Positions 43,455 through 51,800 of a stretch of 56,995 nucleotides of DNA are shown one piece after another. Position numbers and translations under genes: made by a program. The DNA is taken from contig JAMPYF010000029.1 of the NCBI GenBank assembly GCA_023700805.1, positions 1 to 56,995 of the forward strand, read 5' to 3'. Numbering within the stretch: the stretch's first letter is position 1; each line of letters starts with the position of its first letter. Below the pieces are notes generated by a model. It did not search any database and was not told the origin of the DNA. It saw nothing but the letters and a program-made list of their open reading frames with translations. This DNA is from Sulfuritalea sp. (GTDB lineage: Bacteria > Pseudomonadota > Gammaproteobacteria > Burkholderiales > Rhodocyclaceae).

Positions 43455-45457
43455 TGTTCCGCCTTTCGCCGCGCCGGGACGCTCGCCGCGAGCGGGCGCG
43501 CGGTTTCCTGCTGGATCAGCCATTGGCCGCCCAGCCTGACCCACTTCAGCGTCTTGAGGGTTCTGTCGCTGTAGCTGTCGGAACGGTAGTGCTGCTCGAA
43601 TTCGGCGATCGCGACGTCGTTGGCGACTTGCTTCAGCCGGAAATTGCTGATCTCGACGGCGACCTGGGCCGGCCCGGACAGGCGCTGCTGCCGCTGCTTC
43701 GCCCAACTGTCGCGGCTGCTTCCGTCGGCCGGGACGAATGTCGGTGCGTAGAAATCCGCATAGGCCGCATAGGCCTGGGCAGACCAGGCGGCGGCCCAGG
43801 CTTTCACCCGCTCGGCCAGCAGCTCGCGCTGCGCCTGCCGGGGCGGCTCGGGCGTGGCGCCGGGCAGCTTGTCGGCGCCAGCCAGCGCCAGCGGCGGCGT
43901 CTCTGACGAGGATGTTAGGGGTGCCGCGGCAGCAGGCGCAGGCGCCGGTGCGGGAGAAGGCGCCGGCGCCGAGCTCGACGGGCCGGGCAGCAAGGTGGCC
44001 GGGACCGCATCGGTCGCGGGCCGGGAGGCTTCCATCAGTGCCAGGGCCCTTGCCGTGAGGGCTTCGAGATCGACCAGATAGCTGCCCGGGGCCTGCGGCG
44101 GACAGATCTCGGATTCGACGATGGTCGCCAGCTCGTTGGGGTCCGGCTTGTCCTGCTCGTCGATCCGCTTCAAGCCGAGAAATTCGAGCAGGCGTCCGAT
44201 TCCGGCCTGGGTCCGCAGATAGGCCAGCGCCAGATCCATGTCGGCATTGACGGCGGTGCGGCGGGCATTGAGCAGTTCGTTCTCGGTGTCGAGCAAGTCG
44301 AGCAGCGAGCGCTGCCCGATATTGAACTGGGCCTTGTAGGCGTCCCGCGTCTTTTCGATCGAGCTGACCTGCAGGTCGAGGTTGGACAGTTGGGCTTTCA
44401 GGCGCACCACGTCGTTATAGGCGATCGACAGGGTCTGGCGCAGGTCGCGGCAGGACTTTTCGCGCAAGTCCAGGGCCAGGTTCTTGCGCTCGGCATAGAG
44501 GCGCTGGCGCGCCATGTCGGCGCCGCCGTTGAACAGGTTGTAGCTGAGGATCACTTCGGCGACGTTGTTCTGGCGCGTTCCGGCGACGCCCTGGTAGTTG
44601 CCGATGTTCTCGTTGCGCATGCGCAGGTCGAGCTTGGGGTGGAACGCGCTGCGGCGCAATTCGATGTCGTGCTGCGTGGCTTCGACATTTTCCACCGCGG
44701 CACGCAGCGCCGGGTTCTGGCGGAACGCCATGCGCAAGGCCTCCGGCTCGCTGACGGGATAATCGGCGGCGAGGCCCGCCGGGCCGAACAGCACGGCCGG
44801 CGGCGGCTCGCCGACCATGCGCAGGAAGCGCGCCATCACGTCGTGCAGGTTGGCCGCCTCGGTATTCAGGTTCAATTCGGCCAGGGCCAGCCGGCTCGCG
44901 GCGTGTTCGACATCGACCCGCCGCCCTGCTCCCGCCTGCGCGCGGCGCAGCAGTTGCTCATAGCTGGCGCGGTGCTCGATGTAGTTGTTTTCGGCCAGGT
45001 ACATCAGCAGGCGGTAACGCATGACGTCGTAGTAGGCGCGCCCGGCCTCCAGCGCGGCGAGTTCCGCGGCATCGAGCAATTCGAAATAGCGCGTCAGGCG
45101 CGCCTTGTCCAGGCGCTTGACGTCGCTCGCCGTGGCGAAGCCGTCGTACAGCATCTGGTTCAGCGTCAGCGTATAGCCGTTGCGGCTGTATTCGCGGTCG
45201 GCGGCGCCCGGCTGCCGCAGCGTCTCCCGGCCCATCCCGGTGGTGTAGTCGAGCTTCGGATAGAAACCGGCGCGCGCCACATCGACGTCGCCGACGGCCG
45301 ACTTGAAGGCGTGCCACTTCGACAATACCTCGGGATTGCTGAGCACGACCTTCTGCGCCACCTCCTGCAGGGTCATGTGGGCTGCCGCCTGCGCTGCGCC
45401 ACCGCGCAGGAAGAGCAAAGCGATTCCCAACAGCAAGGCCTGCCGCGAAACTCCCAT
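43451..45457 (-). CDS. lapE: LapE-type TolC channel fused to an NTF2-like domain
   Basis: 668 residues from ATG 45457, chosen because it gives a signal peptide (SRQALLLGIALLFLRGGAAQA) and lies past the promoter-like TATAAT. An ATG at 45514 is in frame but would overlap that promoter. Residues about 28-440 are TolC-like, with two repeats of helix pairs (QEVAQKVVLSNPEVLSKWHAFKSA; ALRMAFRQNPALRAAVENV) and FNIGQRSLLDLLDTENELLNARR. A Pro/Ala linker (about 505-550) leads to an NTF2-like tail (about 560-660: VKAWAAAWSAQAYAAYADFYAPTF, RTLKTLKWVRLGGQWLIQQ). TolC proteins end near 450, so the tail is extra. It should be the outer-membrane exit for the LapA adhesin. Confidence 0.88.
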   Translation of the reverse strand: MGVSRQALLLGIALLFLRGGAAQAAAHMTLQEVAQKVVLSNPEVLSKWHAFKSAVGDVDVARAGFYPKLDYTTGMGRETLRQPGAADREYSRNGYTLTLNQMLYDGFATASDVKRLDKARLTRYFELLDAAELAALEAGRAYYDVMRYRLLMYLAENNYIEHRASYEQLLRRAQAGAGRRVDVEHAASRLALAELNLNTEAANLHDVMARFLRMVGEPPPAVLFGPAGLAADYPVSEPEALRMAFRQNPALRAAVENVEATQHDIELRRSAFHPKLDLRMRNENIGNYQGVAGTRQNNVAEVILSYNLFNGGADMARQRLYAERKNLALDLREKSCRDLRQTLSIAYNDVVRLKAQLSNLDLQVSSIEKTRDAYKAQFNIGQRSLLDLLDTENELLNARRTAVNADMDLALAYLRTQAGIGRLLEFLGLKRIDEQDKPDPNELATIVESEICPPQAPGSYLVDLEALTARALALMEASRPATDAVPATLLPGPSSSAPAPSPAPAPAPAAAAPLTSSSETPPLALAGADKLPGATPEPPRQAQRELLAERVKAWAAAWSAQAYAAYADFYAPTFVPADGSSRDSWAKQRQQRLSGPAQVAVEISNFRLKQVANDVAIAEFEQHYRSDSYSDRTLKTLKWVRLGGQWLIQQETARPLAASVPARRKAEQ

Positions 45458-45497
45458 CCGCTTGGTCACAATCCGATTTTTTGATTGAAGACGTGCG

Positions 45498-45503
45498 ATT
45501 ATA
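45498..45503 (-). promoter_or_regulatory. Candidate -10 box (TATAAT) for lapE
   Basis: A perfect TATAAT on the minus strand lies 41 bp before ATG 45457, in an AT-rich patch within the divergent lapE-lapG region. There is no convincing -35, so the call rests on the -10 and its position. Confidence 0.4.
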
Positions 45504-45565
45504 TTCATTGTCATCTATCTCGCACCGCCACGATCATAGCCCGCAAAGCCGCCCATTTCCGCTTC

Positions 45566-46237
45566 GTGTCACGATTCCACTACGCCTGGCGCTGCCTGTT
45601 GCTGGTCCTGGCGGTCTCTGCGGTGCATGCCTACGACTTCGATCGTCTGCTGCGGCTGCTGGGCGACCGCTTCGGTCCGGCCCGGGTTGCGTTCCTGCGC
45701 GACTGGCAGCAGACCCTGGCCGAAACCCGATCCCGCTCCGTGCCGGAAAAGGACAAGCTGGTCAGGATCAACGATTTCATCAATCGCGGCATCGCTTTCG
45801 AGGACGACCTGTCGATCTGGAACCAGAGCGACTACTGGGCCACGCCGCTGGAAACCATCGGCCAGGGCCGCGGCGACTGCGAGGACTTCGCGATTATCAA
45901 GTACTACTCGCTCAAGGATGCCGGAGTGCCCGTGGCCAAGCTGCGCCTGGTCTATGTCAAGGCCAGGCTGGAGGGTGCCGCGGGTCCCTACCTGCAGGCG
46001 CACATGGTGCTGGCCTATTACCCGACGCCCAACGCCGAACCGCTGGTGCTGGACAACCTGGTGCCGGAAATCCGGCCGGCCTCGCAGCGCCGCGACCTGC
46101 AGCCGGTGTTCAGCTTCAACAGCGAGGCGATCTGGAGCGGCGTCGCCGGCAATGCGGCCAAGGGCGCCGGCGGCACCGGCCAGCTGTCGCGCTGGCAGGA
46201 CTTGCTGCAAAGAGCCCGCAACGAAGGATTCGATTGA
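45566..46237 (+). CDS. lapG: LapG periplasmic cysteine protease
   Basis: 223 residues from GTG 45566, which gives a short signal peptide (RCLLLVLAVSAVHA); TTG at 45485 would add 27 residues. The bacterial transglutaminase-like peptidase domain has Cys105 in GRGDCEDFAIIKYYSL, His146 in QAHMVLAYY and Asp163 in LVLDNLVPEI. In Pseudomonas fluorescens LapG cuts the N-terminal retention module of LapA and so releases the adhesin; LapD restrains it when c-di-GMP is high. It is divergent from lapE and 35 bp before lapD, so lapG, lapD and the next gene form one unit. Confidence 0.93.
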   Translation: MSRFHYAWRCLLLVLAVSAVHAYDFDRLLRLLGDRFGPARVAFLRDWQQTLAETRSRSVPEKDKLVRINDFINRGIAFEDDLSIWNQSDYWATPLETIGQGRGDCEDFAIIKYYSLKDAGVPVAKLRLVYVKARLEGAAGPYLQAHMVLAYYPTPNAEPLVLDNLVPEIRPASQRRDLQPVFSFNSEAIWSGVAGNAAKGAGGTGQLSRWQDLLQRARNEGFD

Positions 46238-46272
46238 CCATGCAGAACACAGAAAGTTAAGGGGGAACCGTC

Positions 46273-48207
46273 ATGTCGATGTATCGCCAACTATGGCTCG
46301 CCATCATCCTCAGCATGCTGCTGGCGCTGGCCGGCAGCCTGTTTGCCTCGCTGCTGTCGGCGCGCGCCTACCTGGAACAGCAACTGAGCATCAAGAACGC
46401 CGACAACGCCTCGGCCCTGGCGCTTTCGCTGAGCCAGCAGAACCCGGACCCGGTGACGGTCGAACTGGCCGTTGCGGCGCTGTTCGACAGCGGCCATTAT
46501 GAGTCGATCCGCATCCACGACCCGCAGCGCAAGCTGATGATCGAACGCGTGGCCCCGCCTGGAAACGACGGCGCTCCCGACTGGTTCGTGCGGCGCCTGC
46601 CGATCGACGCCGATCCCGGCGAAGCGCAGATCACCAACGGCTGGAGCCAGTTCGGCACGGTGACCCTGGTCAGCCACAGCCGCTTTGCCTACGAGGCGCT
46701 ATGGACCAGCACCCGCGAAATGATCGCCGCGCTGGCGCTCGCCAGCTTCATCGGCGGCTATCTGGGCAGCCTGATCCTGCGCCGTTTGCGGCGGCCCCTG
46801 CAGGCGGTGATCGACCAGGCCACGGCGATCACCAACCGCCGTTTCATCACCATAGCGGAGCCTGACGTGCCCGAGCTGCGCCAGCTCGCCAGCGCCATGA
46901 ACGCGACCGTGGCCAGGCTCAAGACGATGTTCGAGGAAGAAGCGGCGCGGCTGGAAACCGTGCGCCGCGAAGCGAATTTCGACCCCCTGACCGGACTCAT
47001 CAATCGCGAGTTCTTCATCTCCCAGCTGCGCTCGTCGCTGGAGGGGGAAAATTCCACCGGCGGCACCCTGTTCCTGATTCGCGTCGCCGACCTGATGGGC
47101 CTCAACAAGCGGCTGGGGCGCGAGGCCACCGACGAGTTGTTGCGGCGCGTGGCCGAGAAAGTTGGCGCTGGCGCCACGGCGAATCCCGAGGCCCTGGCGG
47201 CGCGCATGAACGGCGCCGACTTCGCCCTGCTGCTGCCGGACCAGAAGGCCGGGCGCGAAGTCGCCGAGGCGCTGCTGCAGTCGCTGATCGTCGCCATGGA
47301 AGCCTTCGTGGACGGCGGCCCTTCGGCCTATATCGGCATGGGCGTGTTCCGCCGCGGCACGGCACTGGGCCTGCTGCTGTCGCAGGTCGATGCCGCCCTG
47401 ATCGCCGCCGAGGCCGACGGCGTCAATGGCGTGCGCGAAGCGGCGATCGAGGCCGACGACGACGTGCCGCGCAGCGCCGACGAATGGGCGCAGATCTTCA
47501 CGCGGGTACAGCAGCACCAGTGGCTGCGCCTGGTCTCGTTTCCGGTCGTGGATATGCAGGGCCGCCTGCTGCACGACGAGTGTCCCTTGCGCCTGAAGCT
47601 CGATGCGGACGCGGAATGGCTGCCGGCCGGGCGTTTCCTGCCGGTTGCCGAACGCCTCGGCCGCGCCCCGGAACTCGATCTCGCCGCCCTGACGCTGGGG
47701 CTGGCAGCGCTGGAGCAACACCCAGCGCTCGGCGGCCTGGCGATCAACCTGTCCGCCAGTTCGATGGCGACCGCCGACTTCCGGCAGCGGCTCGGCGTCC
47801 TCCTGCACAAGCATGAAAAGGCCGCCGGCCGGCTCTGGATCGAGGTTGCCGAAACCGGCGTGCTCAAGCACGTCGATGCCTTCCGCAGCCTCTGCGCCCT
47901 GCTCCGCAGCCATCGCTGCCAGGTCGGCGTCGAGCATTTCGGACGACAGTTCAGCCAGATCGGACAGCTGCATGACCTGGGGCTCAATTACATCAAGGTC
48001 GATGCCAGCTTTACCCGGCGGCTCGACAGCAACCCGGGCAACCAGGCCTTCCTCAAGGGCGTCAGTTCCATCGCGCACAATATCGGCCTGCTGGTGATCG
48101 CCGAAGGCGTGGCCAGCGAAGCGGAATTCGCCGTGCTCGCTGCGGTAGGATTCGATGGTGCAACCGGCCCGGGGGTAAGGGTCGCCGACGGCAGGCAGGG
48201 ATCATGA
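46273..48207 (+). CDS. lapD: LapD inner-membrane c-di-GMP receptor
   Basis: 644 residues (GGGGGAACC site). Two membrane helices (about 7-28 and 149-170) flank the periplasmic LapD/MoxY domain with ITNGWSQFG (Trp124, where LapD has the Trp that contacts LapG). A HAMP-like region (RRPLQAVIDQATAITNRRF) follows, then GGDEF-like (about 235-390; MNGADFALLLP in place of GGDEF) and EAL-like domains (about 415-640; DECPLRLKL in place of E-A-L). Both enzyme sites are degenerate, as in LapD, which binds c-di-GMP without making or cleaving it. At high c-di-GMP it would sequester LapG and keep the adhesin on the surface. It overlaps the next gene by 4 bp. Confidence 0.93.
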   Translation: MSMYRQLWLAIILSMLLALAGSLFASLLSARAYLEQQLSIKNADNASALALSLSQQNPDPVTVELAVAALFDSGHYESIRIHDPQRKLMIERVAPPGNDGAPDWFVRRLPIDADPGEAQITNGWSQFGTVTLVSHSRFAYEALWTSTREMIAALALASFIGGYLGSLILRRLRRPLQAVIDQATAITNRRFITIAEPDVPELRQLASAMNATVARLKTMFEEEAARLETVRREANFDPLTGLINREFFISQLRSSLEGENSTGGTLFLIRVADLMGLNKRLGREATDELLRRVAEKVGAGATANPEALAARMNGADFALLLPDQKAGREVAEALLQSLIVAMEAFVDGGPSAYIGMGVFRRGTALGLLLSQVDAALIAAEADGVNGVREAAIEADDDVPRSADEWAQIFTRVQQHQWLRLVSFPVVDMQGRLLHDECPLRLKLDADAEWLPAGRFLPVAERLGRAPELDLAALTLGLAALEQHPALGGLAINLSASSMATADFRQRLGVLLHKHEKAAGRLWIEVAETGVLKHVDAFRSLCALLRSHRCQVGVEHFGRQFSQIGQLHDLGLNYIKVDASFTRRLDSNPGNQAFLKGVSSIAHNIGLLVIAEGVASEAEFAVLAAVGFDGATGPGVRVADGRQGS

Positions 48208-48740
48208 GCAAACCTCCGCAACTCGAACAGTTCAGCGCCAGCTACGATTCGGGGCAGGACCGGATGTTGCTGCGCATCCGCAGCAACGACGATGCCGAAT
48301 ACCGCTTCTGGCTTACCCGCCGCTACCTCGCCCTGTTGTGGCCGATCCTGATGAAAATGGCCAACGACTTCAGCGCGCTGAAGACCAGCGATCCGCTGAC
48401 GCGCAACACCCTGGCGGAGCTGGCGCACGGCGAAGCCGTCGGCAAGGCCGATTTCGCCAGCCAGTACAAGGAGGGGTCGCTGTTTCCGCTGGGCGAGCAG
48501 CCGGTGCTGCTCGCCCGCATCACGGTCAAGCCCCTCCAGGGCAGCACCCAGACCCTGACGCTGCTGCCGCAGGAGGGCCAGGGCATCAACCTCGACCTCG
48601 ACGAAAGGCTGGTGCATGTGCTCGCCCGCCTGCTGCAGCAAGCCGCCGTCGTCGCGGAGTGGGGACTCAGCCTCGACGTGACGGCCGGCGCCGGGGCTCT
48701 CAGCGAGCCCCTGCAGCCGGCGCCGCGCCTGCTGCACTGA
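48204..48740 (+). CDS. Unknown protein coupled to LapD
   Basis: 178 residues, no signal peptide. It starts within the LapD stop (ATGA overlap). The N-terminal half is a strand-rich segment with FSASYDSGQDRMLLRIRSND and RFWLTRRYLALLWPILMKMAND; the second half has LLARITVKPLQG, TLTLLPQEGQGINLDLDERLVHVL and a long helix, ending in a flexible tail. Strand order plus helix resembles a small cytosolic ligand- or protein-binding domain, but there is no PilZ motif and I do not recognise the family. Tight coupling to lapD suggests a role in adhesin control or LapD output. Confidence 0.75.
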   Translation: MSKPPQLEQFSASYDSGQDRMLLRIRSNDDAEYRFWLTRRYLALLWPILMKMANDFSALKTSDPLTRNTLAELAHGEAVGKADFASQYKEGSLFPLGEQPVLLARITVKPLQGSTQTLTLLPQEGQGINLDLDERLVHVLARLLQQAAVVAEWGLSLDVTAGAGALSEPLQPAPRLLH

Positions 48741-48757
48741 GCACTGAGTCGCCGGAT

Positions 48758-48778
48758 CGCCAGCGCCAACTCTTGCGG
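48758..48778. repeat. Dispersed short repeat, AGCGCCAACT core (copy 6)
   Basis: 21 bp identical to the complement of 42444-42464 region (CGCCAGCGCCAACTCTTGCG plus G). It lies in the 61-bp gap between the convergent lapD-coupled gene and the LapA-like adhesin. Confidence 0.7.
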
Positions 48779-48801
48779 GTCGGCGTGTTCCGTTCCTGGC
48801 G

Positions 48802-51800
48802 TCAGTCGGTGATCAGCTTGCCCTTGGTCAGCAGGTCCTGGATGATCTGCTGGTCCGTGGCATTGGCGCCGACGAAGGCGTACAGATCGACGTCCTGCAG
48901 GATCACCGTCTGATCCTCGGCCGCCGGCGTATAACCGCTGCCGAAGCCGCCGCTGGAACTGATGTGCACCATGGTGTCGCTGCCGCTCTTCTCGAAGTGC
49001 AGGAAGCTGGCCAGGTTGCCGATGCCGGCGCCCTGGTTCTCGCCCGACAGCAGATCGCGCAGGTCCAGCACATCGCCGCCGGAAGGCGCCGCCGCCGCAT
49101 CGAAGTCGGTGATCGTATCCACCGCCGGCGCCCCCTTGGCCCCGGCGTCCGCCAGCGTCCATTCGAAGGTGTCTGATACCAGATCGCCCAGTCCGCCGGA
49201 GAGGCTGTCGTCGCCGGCGCCGCCGGAGAGGGTGTCGGCGCCTGTGCCGCCCGCCAGGACATCGTCGCCGGCCCCGCCTTCGAGCCTGTCGTCGCCGGCG
49301 TCGCCGTTGAGCACGTCGGCGCCCTCGTCGCCGCGCAGCACGTCGTTGTCGGCGCCGCCATGCAGCGTGTCCGTTCCGGCGCCGCCGGCGAGCACGTCGC
49401 GGTCGGCGCCGCCGAACAGCAGGTCGATGCCGTCGCCGCCGAGCAGGATGTCGTTGCCGAGAGCGCCATCGAGCACATCGTCGCCACCGCCGCCCGATAT
49501 CTGGTCGTTGGCATCCGAACCGGTGATGCTGTCGTTCACCGCGTCGGTTCCGGCATAGCGGTTGGTGATCAGGCCGAGCGACAGGGTGGCGGTCGAGGTG
49601 TCGCCGTCGGTGTCGGTCAGGGTGTATTGAATCTCCTCGACCGGGACCGCCGGCGCCGCCAGATCGACGGTGCTGGGCACGAACTCCATGGCCCGGATCG
49701 CCGCGCGCGGCGTCGCGTAGTAGGTGTCGTCGCCGACCATGGCGGTCACCCGGCCGATGTTGGCGTATTCCTGCGGCATGGTGAACCAGGTGGTCGCGTT
49801 GTTGGTGCCGCCCACCGCCTTCTGCCCGAGTTCCTGGCCGTCGATGTCGTAGAAGGTGAAGGTCATCGGAATCGCATAGCCGCTGGTGTCGGCGGTATAC
49901 AGCTGGAAGCGCATCTGCTCGACGCCGTGGGCATAGGTTGCCCGGTCGAAGTCGAACACCACGGTTTCGAGGTTGTCCATCAGCGTGTAGCTGTTGCCGG
50001 TGACGCCGACGCCGTTGGTGGCATCGAAGTTGACCGCCGCGGAGCCGATCACCGTGCTGTCGCGTGCCATGCCCTGCACCGTGATGCCGCTGCCCGCCGG
50101 GTCGGCAGTCAGGGCCACCGTCGTCGGCGGATTGGGATCGACGCCGGCGGTCTCGTTGTCGGTGATCGTCGCAATGCCGTAGGCATCACCGAGGATGGCG
50201 CGGGCGGCGTTGCTGGTTCCGGTCAGTTGCACGTAGAAGGTCTCGGTGCCTTCGTAGATCGCGTCGTTCAGGATCGGCACCGTGAAGGTCTGCGGCGTCG
50301 CCCAGTTGGTCGTCGTGAAGTTGGCCGTGGTGCCGCTGCTCGCGGTGTAATCCGTCCCGCCCTGAGCCGAGCCGTCGGCCGTGGTCCAGGAAACCGTCAC
50401 ATTGTTGCCGGGCGACTTGGACAGGCTGATGCTGAAGCTGGCGGTGCCGGCCGTTTCGTTGATGGTGACGTCGCTGATGCTGGCCACCGCCGGGCTGGTC
50501 CCACTGAAGGAGTCGTCCTCGGTGATGACCGCGACGCCGGTCGAGACGGTATTGGAGGTGGTGCCCGCCGTAACCGTTGCCGTCAGCCGGAAATTCTCCA
50601 CGGTATTTTCCGTCGCGGTATCGTTGTCGATCACTGCAACCCTGGCCAGGATCGATGTCTGGCCGGCGGCGATGGTGGCCGAGGTGCCGGTGGTCCAGTT
50701 GGCCCCGCCGTTCGTGGAGTACTGGATCGTGTTCGAGTAGTCGGTTCCGGCGGTTGCCGTGTTGGTGCCGGTTCCCGACGATCCGGAGAGCGACAGCGCG
50801 ACGGTGGTAGCCGTGGCGCTGGCCGATGACAGGCTGACCGTGAATTGCGCGTAGCCGGCATTCTCGGCAACTGCCGGGTTCGAGACCATCAGCACCGGCG
50901 CCGCCACCGGCAGTTCGGTGGAAACGGCCGGCTGCGGTATGTCGGCGCTCGGCGGCAGGTACTTGTAATAGCCGCCCTGGTCGAAGACCAGTTCGCTGCC
51001 GTTGCTGGCGTGGCTCCAGGTCAGCGTGCCGCCGCTGATCGTGTAGCTGCCGCCGGCCGCGCTGCCGCTGCCGGGCGTGGTGAGGTCGAAGCTGGTGCCC
51101 TTGAACACGATGGAGGTGACGGTGGCATTGTCGCGGATCGAATCGACGCCGCTACCCTGCGGCGTGAAGGCCGTCAGGGTGCCGCCCAGCGATACGCCGC
51201 CGTCGGTGCCGATGCCGCTTATCACGTTGCCTTCGAGCAGGGTATCGAGGCCACGCAGGGTATCGGTGTCGGCACGGGCGATTGGCTGGCCGTCGACGAT
51301 CGAAACCGTCTGCACTGCCGAGGCAGTATCGCCATCGGCGTCGCGGGCGACGAAGGTCATGTCGAAGCTGGTGCCCTCGATCGCGCCGAGCCCGGTGAAA
51401 TAGGTGTAGTCGCCGGTGGTGAAATCGAACACCAGATCGCCGTAGGCGAAGCCCTTGGCGGCATTGAGCGTCAGCGTGCTGCCCGCCAGCGGGAAGCCGG
51501 TGAGCCAGGCGCCCGCGTCGTGGCTGATCGAACCGGCGCCGGCCGGATTGAAGGTGAAGGTGACCAGTTGTTCCGGCACCGTATCGGGATCATTGCTGTC
51601 GAGCAGCAGGCTGATCGACTGGATGTAGCCGCCGTCGGCGCCGAAGCTCACGCCCTGGATGCCGCTGCCCGCCACCACGTTGCCGCCGTAGCCAGTGGGC
51701 ACGGTGGCCAGCAGTTCTTCGTCGAGCTTGTTGATGTCCGGCACCAGGATGGCGGCGTCCTTGATGCCGTCGCCGTCGGCATCGACGTTGTGGATGCCGT

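Noticed and set aside
45485..46237. LapG start at TTG 45485
   Set aside because: It would overlap the divergent lapE start region and place codons over a promoter-like TATAAT; the GTG at 45566 gives a clean signal peptide.
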